Shown here piece by piece: positions 25,801 to 40,300 of a stretch of DNA of 64,000 bases (positions are counted from its first letter, which is position 1; every line of letters begins with the position of its first letter). This stretch comes from Paragonimus westermani (Eukaryota; Platyhelminthes; Trematoda; Plagiorchiida; Troglotrematidae): contig QNGE01000414.1 of assembly GCA_008508345.1 (NCBI GenBank), positions 191,212 to 255,211 on the forward strand, given 5' to 3'. Made by a program: the position numbers and the translations under genes. The notes beneath the pieces were generated by a model that saw only the letters and a list, made by a program, of their open reading frames with translations, was not told where the DNA came from and searched no databases.

Positions 25801-28581
25801 GTCAAAGTTTAACGACACTGGCTGCGTCTGAATTTCGACGCAAATGTTCCCTCACATGATTCTACTAGTAGCTAAGTCTGTTGCGGCCTTAACTGAAATC
25901 TTTGCTAGTCCGAGTTTTGAGTGGTCCAGAACAAGGTTTACTAGGGATGGGTGATTTGAAACGGGGTTGTTCGTCAGATTGTCTTCAGTGACTACCCAAT
26001 ATGGTCTTGATATTTCAAGGTTATAGCTTCAAACTTCGTGGGTTACCAGCATCCGGCTAATAGAAGAAACGATAGAAAACAGAATTCCAAGTCTTTCTTG
26101 GCTTTGGTTATTGAAAATCCTGTAAGCAACTTCAGTTCTTTTGCTAGCAATAGGATGTTAACTTAAGTCAAAAGTGTCATCTGGTAACAGTGCTGATCAC
26201 TCTGTCAATGACCTCGAGTTTTGGTCATGTCGTTGATTTGCTCTACAGAGGAGCGCTGAAGGGTGGAACGTCAGTGCAATGCACTTTACCAATGAGGCAG
26301 ATCGGATGTCTAGCAATCATTTGTTTGCTGCGTTAACACCAAAACAATGACTACCAATTTTTATATTCGACCGCAAATTCACGTCATCTGCAGCCACCAG
26401 TTGGTTCAAAAAGTGCCACTTATGTGGCATGTAAACAGCCAGAACTTTCCAACGGAGCAACATCTGTGCACAGTGAGCCGCACAAACTCATCCCAACAAT
26501 AAAAATAACGACCATCAACCTATCAGTAGAGCGTTTTGTCAACGATACAAACTACTTCCTTATACCCTAGACCGATTTTCCCGATATGTTAAATGCAAAA
26601 GAGAACTTCTGACAAAATTTGGCAATCGAACTGCTTCGTCTGTTGTATGTAAAACGTAGATAATCAATCCACCACGTTCATGTCATATATCTGCGGTTGG
26701 TAACATCTTTGATCCTGCCATCTTACAGTCTGTCTTACGCCATACAATTGCTTACGTTGAATCAGAACTCGGCTTTACGCGAGTCCGATCAGCTGGTCGA
26801 CATGCATACGCAGGTTTATAAAACACACAGCTACCGTTAACATTTGTGTTCAAAAACTTCGTTTTTTGCTTAAAGTGACAGCCTATTTAGAGTAGAAAAT
26901 ATGACTGCTACACGAACAACTGAGTTTGTGAGTTGTCAAGTCAGTGAGTCATCTTCACAGATTTCTAACAAAACAGATTAATCAAAAACAGATTTGCTGA
27001 TCACACGTAAAACGACGGGAACTATAACTCAAGCGTTTTGCCTGAAAACTTGCTTCTGCCTACCCATTTGTTGCTTCAAAAAGAATGATCAGAAATTGCC
27101 AGTCACGAAACTTAGCCATTTGTAATCGTTCGAGTGGAATGAATGTCCAAAGGTTTTAATTGTAGTCATGAGGAAAATTATGCAGACTTAACCGGTAGCA
27201 TTGTTGTTATGTTACCATTTACGAACTACTTAAATCAACAGACTACGGGAATGCAGTAACTATCTAGTCAAAATAATTTACAATTCATGGATTTTTGAGT
27301 AGTGTATTTTTGCTTTCAGACGCAATTCACATGTCGGTGAGATAATAACGGAATTAACAGACACACGGTGTTATAAGTAGTAAAAGTTAAAACTAAATAC
27401 GTTGGTCACCTTAAATTTTTGGAACCTATTAACACGAAGCAATTTGACGGTGCCCATGAAATGGATGTCGTGACTTAACCGATATCAAAGAAGACAATAA
27501 TGAACGATGATTGAATACACTGAATGAAGATCACCGAATCGAGTTGATCTAGTCCAAGCAAAACAAACATGCATCAAGAATGAGGAAAGGTCAGCAGCAG
27601 CATGTCAGACTCCGTGCTCGATGAAGTTACGTGACTGTTCTCTCTATATCTCCCACGAAGTTATCAGCTGTGCACTGTATTGGATGGAACAAAGTACCAA
27701 AGTTGTTTACATTTATTCCTGTCGATGAGTTTACCCGCCAACCGAAAATATCAAAACAAGTATTGATCGTTTTACGTAAGCAGTTTCCACGGGATCGTAA
27801 ACAGTATGCGACTAAATGGGGGAGTCACCGCCCATATAAATGTATTTCACGACTGTTTTAGAAAAAAACGGTGACATTAAACGATATGAGCCAGTTGTTA
27901 ACTAACGCAGATTCGCGATATTTCTGCTCCACAAGGTTCAGTACAATCCAAAGAACAATTCTGGTGATGTTTTCAAAATCACTAATTTGTGCAGTGTGTA
28001 TACGCCCTTACGTATGACCTGATCATGACAGAACTTGGAGCACAGTGGGAGCCAGATGGGAACTTATTAACAATGGATACATAAGCGGGTGTTGCACATC
28101 AGCCGTTCATTCGAAACCCACTAACGATATGTAGAAAGTTGGAGAGAAGCTTTTAAGATAACCACCATTTTTAACTATTCCGTTAAATTGACTAAACGAT
28201 GGCTCAATTGATCCTTCACTCTATAGGAAGCTAACACTTACTCAGCCTTGCCTTATGACATGTAAAGTACGCTTGGCAGACACTCGCCATTCAAAAGCAA
28301 AACAAACATAATGAACTGGGAAGCAAACTTTGCTTCTATCGAAGGAAACGCCTACCCACTGTGATCCTTCAAGAAAAATGAACGTCAAATTTAGGGATGT
28401 TTGTTTGAAAAAAATATACGGATAAAATGTTCACCTATGAGTTGCAGTGAGAGACGGTTTATCTGTCATACAATTAAAGCAGACCCTGAACACAACAATC
28501 ACACCATAGTAATGCGTTGCTTAACTCCATAGTATACGAAGATAAATTAACTAACGGTATTACCGAACAGGCGTCATCTAG
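19801..28581. other. mostly non-coding, no assignable gene
   Basis: Stops are frequent in all frames. A GC-richer patch at 20470-20700 gives a 131-codon plus-strand frame from a GTG and a small hairpin (cccga/tcggg near 20517), but no protein family. A 141-codon frame at 25278-25703 has a donor-like GGAG|GTGAGT near 25540 and no recognisable domain. A 17-base segment at 27320-27336 sits between an acceptor (ttttgctttcag) and a donor (gtgagat). I see no transposon motif or RNA gene here. Confidence 0.4.
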
Positions 28582-28753
28582 TTAAATCCCACTCGTGATT
28601 ACATGGTCACGGTTAGCATTACAAATAGTCACAAGTTCGGAAAGCTGTTGCCTAAAGAGATCGTCATCCATCATCTTTGTTAGCTGATCAAACACTTTGT
28701 AGGATGTCACCAGCGTATCAAGTGTTTTGCTCCCAACAAGAACGAGTGGATCG
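28582..28753 (-). CDS. possible terminal exon, unknown protein
   Basis: The minus-strand frame is open from an acceptor-like CTTTCAG to TAA (28582-28584), with no internal Met needed. The residues SDPLVLVGSKTLDTLV, then KVFDQLTKMMDDDLFRQQL read like a helical host protein with regular spacing of hydrophobic residues. I do not recognise the family. The pyrimidine tract is weak, and a second AG lies seven bases upstream. No polyadenylation signal is obvious in the next 100 bases. Confidence 0.3.
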
Positions 28754-31700
28754 CTGAAAGCTGCCAGTTGCTATCGATAGACATGTCACGCAATGGTTAT
28801 CTGATCAGAAACGTTCCATTTTGGCCCTTCACCTACTTGGATATTTCATCAATAAATGGTGACAAATGACCAGCTGTGTGTACAATTGAAATGACCTTAT
28901 TTCATTCCCGCTGCTCTTATATTTCCATTCTGACTTGATTGCTTGTCCATGTGGATTAAATTGTACGAAATGTTGATCCGGAAATTGCGGCATTAACTAG
29001 GACCCTTGATCGATCTTCTACACTTTTTGATGTTGAATAGTTGGTTTATGTAATTAATGTGAGTTAAATTCACTGCAGAACACCAGTAAAAATAGATATC
29101 CGTTGAATATTTTATTTGAGGAAACTTACCTTAATCAAACATTGTTTCTATATAATACCCGGTAGCACGTACAACGTTGCTCAAGTGCGCAGGAGGTCAC
29201 GGGAGTTCTAGTCACATCACGAAAGTACTCGTTGCTAACGTGCATCGACTGAAAATTTTCCTGTATACTTCATTTTGTCTGGATGAATTCACTTTGACGG
29301 AACTAGAAAGCAACTTGGCTCGTGTGTCGTTCGTCTCACAGTGAAGTGGCTGCCACATTTCAATGTTGGTTCTGCAATCTGCACGCCAAATAAACATCCC
29401 CCAAATGATCAAACGTCCAGTAGACCCAAGTTCAGTAGCCAAAACCTGCTTTAAGTCCACACTGTTCTACCAGTGTATGTTTCCTTGATTGAAAGAAAAC
29501 TGATAGATTCAGTAGCTGGTGGAAAACAAAAGGAATCAGATTTTCACCTGGGGTTGAGGCAACCTAGTTGTTTGTAAGAGTGGGGCAAGTTTTGCTGTAT
29601 TATGCACTGCAGCTATAGGCTCATCGTTAGGCTCAGTGCTGGCTGGTGCCCTTGTTAAAACGCTCAGAACTGAGGAGTTGAATGAAATTACTAAAACAGT
29701 TGGTTATTACGGAAAATATTTGTACACTGTCTTTTGCGTAGTGGACAAAAGTGAGAACACAACCTTCAACCGTTCTTAACAGGGTGCGCTAACACACCGT
29801 TTTTGTCCTATAATAACTGGCTAGTGATTAAACCATTTTTGAACGTAGCTATGACACACAGATCACATAAGCTTGATAGTGAACTGTATACAGGAAAACC
29901 TGTTGTGGTCAACGCCTACACGTCCGTAACCACGTGGTATTTACAAAAACAATATGTTCTTGTAGGATGTATGATCAACAGGGTGGGAGGTGATACAGTA
30001 CAGGCGGAATGAAACAAGCTTCAGTGTAGTACTGGTGAGTGGTAGGTGTTTTTGTTGCAAAAGTTGAACACCATTTTGGATTGAGATCAGCTGTTGCGTT
30101 TCCACCGACTTTACAGTCGCCCCCCCCTTCAAAACGAATCACCGCAACTGAAGTTTGCTCTTGTTGATGCTAGCACAGGCTTTCGACGGTCGGGAATGGA
30201 ACTTCGGCTACTCTTTCGTGAAGCGATCGGGTAACTTGAGTATTACTTAAAAGCGAATGCGACTAAGCGGTTGTATATGATGACTCATTTGTGCCCAATG
30301 CAAATTGATTAAAATGGTCAGCGCGGTTACCTAATGAAAGCATCACTGGAGTTCTAATCTCGAACGTGAGAAGGATACGTATCACTGACTAGCTTCAACA
30401 ACAGAGAAACCAAGGTATATTGATCCCTTTCTAAATTGACTGACTGAACAATCTGCAACAGATGTTATCAACTGCGAGCGTTGGTCATTCTGCAGGATAT
30501 TCTCAAAAGAAGTGCTGAGGAACACATTATCAAGTACAAGCGTCAGAGAAAAATGTGAAACTCAGCGGATGTTACCGGTAAACAGTCCCATAAAATTCCT
30601 TTTGAAAAGAATACAGCAATTTGGCTGGAAGCCAACCGAAATCAATTGAAATCAAATATTGCATCACCACTTCGCAAAATCTTAGGTGGTGCATTCTGTC
30701 TGTCACCCAGGCGGTCACACCTTGATTGGGCCATCTGAATCTGCACGTTCAGTAAGAGATAGGTCAGACCTTGGGACCATCATAACTGAAAATATGCACC
30801 CAAACAAGTGACAATCTCTGCTGTCTTGTCATGTTAACAATGAACTTGGGAAACCTTTTTCGTTTCTGGTCATGAAAATAACAAAGTAACGTTCAGGTGT
30901 AATCTGCGTGGCTTTTAATTCCATTTTTTTACTAGTACCTTACGTATTTCCACTTACTTCGAGACGTTGTGTGGCTCAACATGTGGAATTATCCAAAGTA
31001 GTTCTGTTCAACACAGTTTTGTTTTCGTGATTTCTGCAGGAATTTTCACTTCCTAGTAGAAAAAGTGACAATGAATGGAACATCGTTTGTTCAGACAATT
31101 TTGAATACTCGCCCAGACAGAAACAAGGAAATTCACAGTGACTTCACAAGATGTGAATCACAGGTGAACAGATCCAAATCCACAGGTCTACCGGTATCGA
31201 TAAACTGATGCATGGTGACAAAATACACTTTGTCACTTCCGCAGATGAGATCTACATGTGTCAAGAAACACGGTGCAGATGAAACTAATTACTAATTTTG
31301 TGTGCATGGCCCAGTCATCTGGGTTAGTTACAACGTTTATTATTGATGTACCCGAACGCATTTCCACAAACGTGGTTGATGCTTGATAGCCTACGAATGC
31401 CTTGTGAGACGCAACACTGTGCATATACATTTGACTATATAATACTATACAGGTTTTTGATTTGTTGAGATAAATTTTAGAAAACTATTGAAGCCCAGGT
31501 TTTGTAAAACCATCAGTCCTGTGGTATACCACTGTGTAAGCGTCCCACACAACTTACGTCCGTTCGTTGGATGAACCTTCAGACTCGACCTTCTATCCAT
31601 CTTATTTGAGAAGGGGCAGATGTGGGCCTGTACCTCTCTTTCTGAACTAACCAGTACGGACTTTGTTAGAAATGTGCCACTGAAAATGCAGTTATAAGAG

Positions 31701-32802
31701 AAACCAATTGTGCAGATTCACCGGCATCCACTTGATACCAATGTTGTGAGAGAAGTAAGCTGTTTTGTGGATAAACTTTGACTTATAACAGTTTTTCTAT
31801 GCAATACTTATGCTCATGTAATCTGATGTCGACAAGTTAAGGTTAACAACCCATTTGAAAGTCGGTTTGAAAATCCGCAATACGATAATAACATGGAGAA
31901 CATGGTATTGATATGTTGAGGTCGTCCAGAAATTATTGCACATCAACAAACACTTGGTTGGATTAATTACCCGACCAAAACCATCGCATGAGTTGCCATT
32001 ACATCATTCGGTCAGATACGGTGAAGCGACATTTGTAATAACGTTACTAATCTTCTGTCCTCCGATCGAAATATCTCATTTTCCAGTTTGACGCACAAAT
32101 TAACAGTCAATAGGCCGATAACGTTATACGCTTGCTGCGCCAAAGAATGAATTTTGCAGTGCTGTTGATCGTTGACTGAGTATGCTGTTGGTCTAGGATT
32201 TCAGAATTTTTAGAAAAGTGTATCGATGGGGCTCTAATTTTTTAAACTGATTTTTCTAAAACAGTTTTTAAAGCAGCCAGTGCATATTATGTTCAAATTA
32301 GTTGAAAACTTACCTATACAATTTGGATAGATTGTGTTTAAGCTTGTTAACATTACCACATCAGAGGCGGTGACTTTATTTCACAGTCCAATGGAATCGG
32401 TAAGATATGTCCACTTCATTCACTCAGCCAAACTTTTCATTCACAAATTATTCTTCAGAACCATTTTATTTCATCAGCATGCACTATCTGTCAGGCCACC
32501 TGTAATGCAGTGACGTGTGCCCAGGATTACGATTTGAAGCTTACGTTAACTTACAACTGACCACTTTCCATGGGGCTTGATAAAATTATTGACGTAGCTG
32601 TGTGGGTGAACGTAACCGTAAGCGGAAAACCAGACTTCCCTGGTTGTTTATCTTATTCCTTCGCTGGACCACCAATCTGAATAGCAAACAGGCGGCATGG
32701 TTACAATGTTTATCCAAACAAGTCTGCCCATCGATTCAAGCTCGTTCGAACGAATAGACAGTGCGGCCGTCAATTTGGTATTATTGTAATCCATCTTCTC
32801 AC
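28754..32802. other. mostly non-coding, weak exon-like pieces only
   Basis: A strong acceptor at 31021-31039 (gttttcgtgatttctgcag) leads into a 33-codon frame (EFSLPSRKSDNEW...) that stops at 31139-31141. A donor-like AG|GTAAGTTT on the minus strand near 29117 and another near 32310 have no convincing coding sequence next to them. A C8 run lies at 30120-30127. No transposon was recognised. Confidence 0.35.
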
Positions 32803-32981
32803 CTTCCGCCGTAGTGGACGAGTCACTCAGTACTTCAAGTCCTTTTAGCTTCGGATCATTGATTGATACCCTCCAGTTCAAATAGTTATTCATTTGGCGC
32901 AACTGTGGATGCCTCCTATTATCCAATTGTCGTTCAAGGAGGACTTTAAACCCGGCACGTAAAATGCAGCCGCGCACCATC
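32803..32981 (-). CDS. possible internal exon, unknown protein
   Basis: On the minus strand a pyrimidine-rich acceptor (TTTACACATCTGACCGTAGCAG) and a donor (GCGGAAG|GTGAGAAG) enclose 179 bases that are open in one frame. The translation contains FKVLLERQLDNRRHPQLRQM and WRVSINDPKLKGLEVLSD. The same frame stays open for 120 codons overall (33010 down to 32648). The composition is protein-like, but no family is recognised. Confidence 0.27.
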
Positions 32982-35900
32982 CTGCTACGGTCAGATGTGT
33001 AAACGTTCATAAACTAGAGTTTACCTCAACATAAAAAGCAGTAAGTCGTTTTGCGTAGACAGATAATATGTGCGTAAAACCAAAGAGATTGACGGTGCTC
33101 AGAAATAGTCTCACTTTTGGTGTTAACTGTAAAGAGAAGACCCTACATCTCACATGAAAAATAGTATGAACCCCATTCACCCGGTGACACGGATATCGCC
33201 TTATAACAAACAACCAATTGGATTAAACAAACGTGGCCAATTTACACAAAAAGAATCATAACAACCCCTGGCAAAAGCGCCGTTTGCGTAGATTTCATCA
33301 CCAATAACATTGTATATGATTATTATAGTTTCACATGTATCTGTAGGTAATGCGAATTGTCAAAAACATCCGTCTTCAAACCTGACTGCGTGGCAAAGGG
33401 AGATCCGGTTTTACAGTCTTCGAGAATGCCCAACTAAGCCGTCGTCGTAAAACTGTCTAAATTGGGACAACATGTTTATAATTTTGAAGTTTCAAATGTC
33501 CACTACCGCGGTTTAGAAAGTTACCCCTTGAGTGAGAAATCAATTCACACTCAAGTGCCCCTTTTGTAACCTAGGAAAATCAATGTACCACGGAACAATT
33601 GGTGAGAAGTTTGCCGTTATTACTCCCCAGTAGTTGTAACTGCTGTTCTGTACACAGTTTAAGCGTACAGTCTTACGGAAGCCTGAACGCAAGTATTATT
33701 ACAGTTGGTCATTTTTGGCCGAAAATTTCACGTTATGTTAACCGTGCTTCTTATGTCTTCTTTCACTATCAGTCAACAGATTGTCCAAGCTATTGCTTAA
33801 CGTACAACGTGGGCTGTCTTATCAGCCTGTGGTCCTTATCGTCAGCTCTTATGGGTCACTCGGCAGGACAAACAAGCTGTGTTAATAGTCTACTGATAGA
33901 CGAACTCCGCTCATTTGTAAGCGAATGTTTAGTCACGAGTACGCGCTTGGACACCCGTTATGTGTTTTAGAAACTTGCCTAACGTCACATTTGTCATCCC
34001 ACATTGTTGGTCAGACTGAGCAAAGAAAATGAATAACCTAACCGAAAGCTTAGAAGAACTGAGCAGCCTGTGCCACTCGACACCTCACAATGTCTCCTAA
34101 AAATTTAACCGTTGAATTCATCAGGGTGCACCTCAAAAAACTTGTGTGATTAATAAGGCCGCATCTGAGAATTCCACTGAAACGTCAAAATGTGCACCCT
34201 CAAAGTAAACTCCGCAATGACCATTAATATCACTTCTGATTTCGTCAACCGCCTAAACATTGTTCAGGGGTGTCTGAAGCGATTGCAGCTTTGACTTAGA
34301 AATTAATAAAAATTACGGAGTTGTTGTGCATCGCTCGAGGGCGCAACAAGATCACAAATACGCAAGTCAGAAATCGAATATTGTAAATTCAGTTCGCACA
34401 CACTTGTTCGTCACAAACGCGTGCCTAGCGTGACAAAAGTAATCAACAGCACTTATTGGAAAGTAAAATGCACACATCGATCTGGCATTTTACTGATGCA
34501 GGCTTCTGAAAACAGAGAGGCAGCTAGCGACAACCAACCAATAATGTTTCGGAACCTGCTACTGGACAACACACAGGAGAAGCAGACATTAGTGCTCAAC
34601 AGACATGCAGCAGACGAGTGGAGCGAAATTTTCTGCCCTCGACAATTTCACGCACATGTACAGAAAGCAATTTACCTGTTTGGACAGGAATTAATGAGTC
34701 CATCCGTTAGGTTTGCTCAGAATAGAAAAGGATTTCCGATCGCGATTACTAGTAAAAATATACCACTTCTTTTTCGAAAGTACCTAACTCTATAGTGTGC
34801 TGACGCTGTGATCAAGACATATCCAATTGTTCCTTTCAATCAAGTAGCTGGAAGTTAATGAACATCACCACTATGTACGCTGGAAACGTGCAATCCATCA
34901 TGTGGAACGCAAATCAACCATGTAAATTCCCGAAGTTCAATCATTACTTACGATTTGGCCCAAGGTGTTCATATTAGTCGCCAACTGCTGTGGTTCTTGT
35001 TACTTAACATGTTTAGCTCAATGGAATTGTATTTAACGTAACCAAAACTCCAAACTCACGTCTTCAAGAAACATCTCGTCACTAAATATATTGCATCTCT
35101 CAAGGATTACACAAACCGCTTACTCATTGATCACATATACTTGGCTCAAAATCCATGGATTCAACCGCCGTAGTACAGAGTACGCAAAAAGGCCATCCCA
35201 TGGTTTTAGGGGCCAAGTGATTATAGAGCTCAATAGCAATGCTACGGCTAGCAGAAGACGAATACGACTGATAGTAGGTAAAAGATCGATCAAAGAAAGC
35301 AACCAAATTGTAGAAAAAATCCACCAGTTTGGTAGTGTGAAACGAGGGATGTCACGTTATTTATAACAACACGGTTATTCGATTGGCCATGATGACGTAA
35401 ATGATGATGAAGTGATGTGGGTCGCATACTATTGTAATCGTCGAAAACATCACCTTTGCAGTTCACATTGCTGTCTTGCTATCAACCAACTGTGGCACGT
35501 GAAACAGGCTTTTGTTTAGGTGGGTGGTACTACAGAATTAGATTAGGTTTTGTTGTGCTCCTCTTATATGAGAAATCAAGCATTCGGTAAAAGTGCTGCA
35601 GACTCAAATGAAGGAACACCTGAAAAACATCTACACCGTGGCGTTCATCATCACCACACAGACAACTCAACTTGGGAACGAGAACATTTATGTCTAACCA
35701 CCGCAGTCCCCACAAATTTTTCAAACTCTGACGACATGAGCCGCAAAGTTTTCCGTTTGAAGAGGAAACCACACCTATTGGTTGTCAACTTCATTCGCAC
35801 CTCCCAACAGTCAGCTGACATTAACAAATGGTGTTTGGTGTAAAAGCTGACCAACTAGCAGCTTTACTACACGGTCCACCAGTTGGGTTTGCTTATCTCT

Positions 35901-37265
35901 AACACAGAATTGAATGGAACCACAGCACATTTCCTAACCAATGCCTGATCAATAAGTATTTCGCTGTTTAGCGTTGGTGCTTCAGGACATGAACTATTGA
36001 TGCGGGCGCCGACAGTTTTATATGCAAAGACAGTTTTGACCTCTACCGCAAGTGGTCAGATTTTTCAGCCGTAAATCGACACATTTTGCACAGTAGCTTC
36101 AACTTGGTAACCCCAATTAATTCGGCGTGATATCGCTCTGTTGTCACTGCTCCCGTAGCTTGACGGGGTTCAACTTGGTCATCCCGAATAAGGCTTCGTT
36201 TACAGCCCAAAAACTTAGGCATATGACGCAAAACCTAATACCTGTTTCTCGCAAATCGCCGTGAACAATCTATATTGGTCGCAGGAATGAAACCTTACGA
36301 TAGTTTCTGTTGAGAAAGACTCAAAATGCACAATTTATATCGTACAAAACGACACTGATGTGACAACAGAAGGCATACTCACTCAACATACATGATCGTT
36401 TGTGTGTGAAGCAGTAGTACCATTCCAAAACCAACTACGCTCAGAAAAGATTTTGCATTCTTGATGGCAAACGTAGCTCAAGAGAATCTCCGAGACGACT
36501 CCAAGTTTCCATTATTCTTAAAGACTATCAAGTGGGAGTGAACACTTGTGTTTCGAAAACAGAGTGCTCCTGCCTAGGTCCCAAAGTCATTTTTAGAAGT
36601 TGGCTGCAGAGAAGTCACTTCCTCTGTAGTCATTGTATACATGAATTCTATTGCGAACCTTTTGAACACAAATATATTTGTGAAAATGAATATAAATCAA
36701 ACGTCCATAATTGAGTAAGACACCGGGAAAGCCTTGAAGACCGTAAAACATTTGCCATATAACTCGCTCGATTCATGCAAACAACATGCACCAAAGTAGT
36801 TTCTTAACTGGCAATCTATATTAACATGAGCCTAACTCAAACGCTGCTATATTCGTTGGGTGAACTACCAACAGGACTATGTCTAGCCTGAGGTCCAATG
36901 TAAAAGTATAGATTCTGAGTGAAACGTACATAAAACGGAGTTAATTACTATCGTTCTCGTCTTGACTTACCTCACGCGCTGAGAATGATAATTAAATTTT
37001 GTGAGTAGCCAGCAGATGAGCAAGAATTTGACACAGTCTCAAACATTAATGACAGCGATATTCACAACCAATTTATTTCGAAAAACTGATGAACGGCTGT
37101 TTTAATTCAGCTAATTCCCCTGACCCTGATGTAACTCGAGGGACTTCAACTCGTGAAATATGCAACAATGGAATGAACACTGACGAAATACATCTTTAGC
37201 ATTATAAGTAATATGACAGATTTCACCAAATAAAGGAAAACCAACCGCTAAAATCGAGAGCTTTG
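32982..37265. other. mostly non-coding
   Basis: The longest frames are 123-124 codons (33599-33970 and 34421-34795, plus strand) and fit chance expectation. The second follows an acceptor-like tctggcattttactgatgcag at about 34500 and includes DNTQEKQTLVLNRHAADEW, but no domain is recognised. A short imperfect repeat (ttcaacttggt) occurs at about 36092 and 36168. Confidence 0.35.
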
Positions 37266-37340
37266 GCCCATTTTGAACTGGTAGTAAGAACAGCATGCTC
37301 ATAAGTGGCAAGCCTTCTACCAGCTGAGCTACAACGCTGG
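37266..37340 (-). repeat. tRNA-derived SINE-like patch
   Basis: The minus strand reads GTTGTAGCTCAGCTGGTAGA (37315-37334), a consensus tRNA D-arm and pol III A box (TAGCTCAGCTGG). It is followed after about 40 bases by CCAGTTCAAAA (37271-37281), a degenerate B box. The acceptor and anticodon stems do not close, so it is not a working tRNA gene. It looks like the decayed head of a tRNA-derived SINE. The B box mismatches and absence of a visible tail keep confidence moderate. Confidence 0.45.
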
Positions 37341-40300
37341 CTCGATTCCAGATAGGACCCTGATTTTTACACATAGGCCCCTTTCAAATTATCAGACTTT
37401 TCAAGTCACTGATTGATAATATAAGATTTGTAAGCTGTCAGATCAATCTGAAGCACAACATTTGCGAAGTGGAATTGTAGGAGATGAGGAATGTAAGCTA
37501 TACACTCACGTACAATCCTAGTTAATTCAACCCTGTATTTAAGCAGACAAATGTCCTCATCAACGTTTTGACACTCATCAACGCGCTATGCTTTTGAGTC
37601 TTTGACGGTTCAAGATAGATAAATCTACCAACTCCTTCCTCGGTCGTCATTGAAGTCAACTGTCTAGTTAGCGGAGGCTGTCCCTAACCTGTGTCTAAAT
37701 ATCAAAGCCACAAAGGTCTGAGTAACCTTAGGAGATCTTAGTTTATTATGGATACGATAGCCTTCACATGGGTAGAAGACAGTACTTATTCGTATAACAA
37801 TCTCCACTTACAGATAACCGTGGCTCTCCTCTGCCCGAGGAAATTACAGTAATCCCCTTCGGAAAAGAAGCGTTTCGCTTTTGTCACAACTCGTCAGTAA
37901 GGCACAATCTCTTCATGATCATGCTTTCAACCTGCACCTGTGTCGTTTATCGTCCCACTGACAGCACACTAAGCACAACCGAATTGTCACATGTAAATAC
38001 AACAACGTTTATCTCTGAGTAATGCTTAGAGTGCCCAATCACCTGCACAGGAGACATATCAACTGTTTTGTTGGTTGTAATCAAAGGCCTTAAAACCAGG
38101 ACTTCTCTCCGCGTTCAAACCGCAGAAATCACTAAACCTGTCAAGCGCACTTGTGAACAGTGTTATGTATTAGGGGTTCTTGTTGAAACATACATGGGAA
38201 TGTGACACCCGCAGTACACTGCGAGTAGCGTTCAACTTGCACTAACAAAACTCCCCCGCTACCCAACACTGTTTACATTGGTGGTTGTTACAGATGTCTA
38301 TCATATTTTTCTCTGGAATGACCAGTTCGTTTCTGGTTAATATATGAGCGTTACTTAACTGCGGTGTACGTCCAAACACCCATAGTGGAATGCCAATGTC
38401 TTATGTACATACTCGATGTAGCAAGTGATCAGCGTTCGGACTGGCCAATGCTGAGCAGCTACAGTTCCTCAGGTTACAGCTTGTACACGAAACCTGATTG
38501 ACACCTGGTTCTTTCGTAAGAAATTTCTGCCAACCCAGTATAATTAGGCAGTCCTGAGCTTTGTTATACAGAAAGCTTGGATTCACCAGATGTATGCAAG
38601 GAGAACTAATCATATACAATTAATCTACTGAGCAGTTGAAGTTGGGTTGCAGCATTGTCCACCGAATGCCAATGCCTGCTTGTCGTAGGTTTCGCTGTAA
38701 GTAATACTCAGGATTCATATCAGACTGTAAGCTTTCCAGTAAGCCTCAAAATTGCCGTATCTTTATTCACGTTTAAAATGAATTGCCTTTGCAATCGGTT
38801 CGAACTGATATGATATGCAGAAAGGTAAACATGAGTCAAATCTGATATTAGGTGTGAAATGTGAGAACTAAGAATTTACTAATATCCTACGTTAGGGATT
38901 TTGGGAGTAAGATTCATTTCATTGTACGATGAAAACACTACTTTTAATCACTGTACTGACTTAATAGTGCGATCCATCGTCACCTGAAATAACGACAGTT
39001 CCCACACAAGTATAGACCACAAACGGTTTTGCAATCAGTTAGTTCTCAATATCTAAATCACGCTCAGTTTTTCTGTCTGATATGTTAGATACAGTCCTAC
39101 GTACTTCTTGGGGCAAGACATTGGACAGTCTCATTTTGACAGTCAGTAGACAAAATGATAATACCATGGTTAATGTACACAACTGGCTGGTCATCCGCAT
39201 CTGATCCTGTTGATGTTCAGAGTAAAGTAAGGTATGTGCTATTATCGGTGCTCACCTCTTGATGCTAGCCGACTCTGTGGCAGTTGCTGATTAACTTTCA
39301 CTTTTCTGATCACTGGTTCACTTGATTTGGCGTAAACCTATCAAGTTTGACATACTGACTGTTGAGCAACAACAATTGTGAATCAATAAAACTAGGGGAA
39401 ATGGAATGGTTATGCACTCTGGTCATCCAAATTAAAAGTGAAAATTGTACGTACGACGACGTTGAGCAGTAGAAAGACAGCATATATACTAACAAACAGT
39501 AAACTGTTGACATTTTGGTTCGTGAAGGTAGTGCTACCTGATCAGTTAGGAGGATTTCATTGGCTTTCCAGAATTAACCGACCCGTAAAGTTAGCTACAA
39601 AGACTCACTGTGATAAAACTCACCCTCAAGACCGACCGTTCAGAATAGTCGAGTGTTTTTCACTCTGACAAGGCGTTAACCGAACTGCACAGTCCCTTAG
39701 AAAAACTGAAGGCAAATTACACTGGGAACAATTTTTTCAGAGCGAATTCCAGTTTATTTGTTATCCGACTACTTACACATAAACGACATGATGTCATGTC
39801 AGGCAAAAAAGTGACACATGCAGCGACTGTTCGTAACAATTTGTCCATTCAAGAATAGGTGACAACCAGTAGAAGGCAACAATCATATGGGGTACAAGAA
39901 GTCAGTCCAAATACTTGAAAGCACGCCGACTTAGAAAGCAAAAACCATTCCTTCTTACGTCAAGCCGATTGGTAGATACCAACTGATCCCGAACAGGCCT
40001 CACGTTTGCGAATGTACCGTTTGTATGTGATTTGTGAGAAGTTGAACCACAGAACTACAATGCGCATATATTTTAGTGTGTGTACCTTCGACTTTGTGGA
40101 GCAATTGCTACCGAATGATTGACACTGTCGTTGTGTGTGCAAACGGAACTGTTTCTTAACTAAGTACTAATTTGGCAGTGCTCGCGGAGTTTTCCACGCA
40201 TGAACGAAACGATTTCCATAAGTGACGATTTAATGCACATTTTATCATTTTCAGTTCTGCAGTGTGTACTTGGGGGGATGCAGTGAAATCAGTTCGAGCA

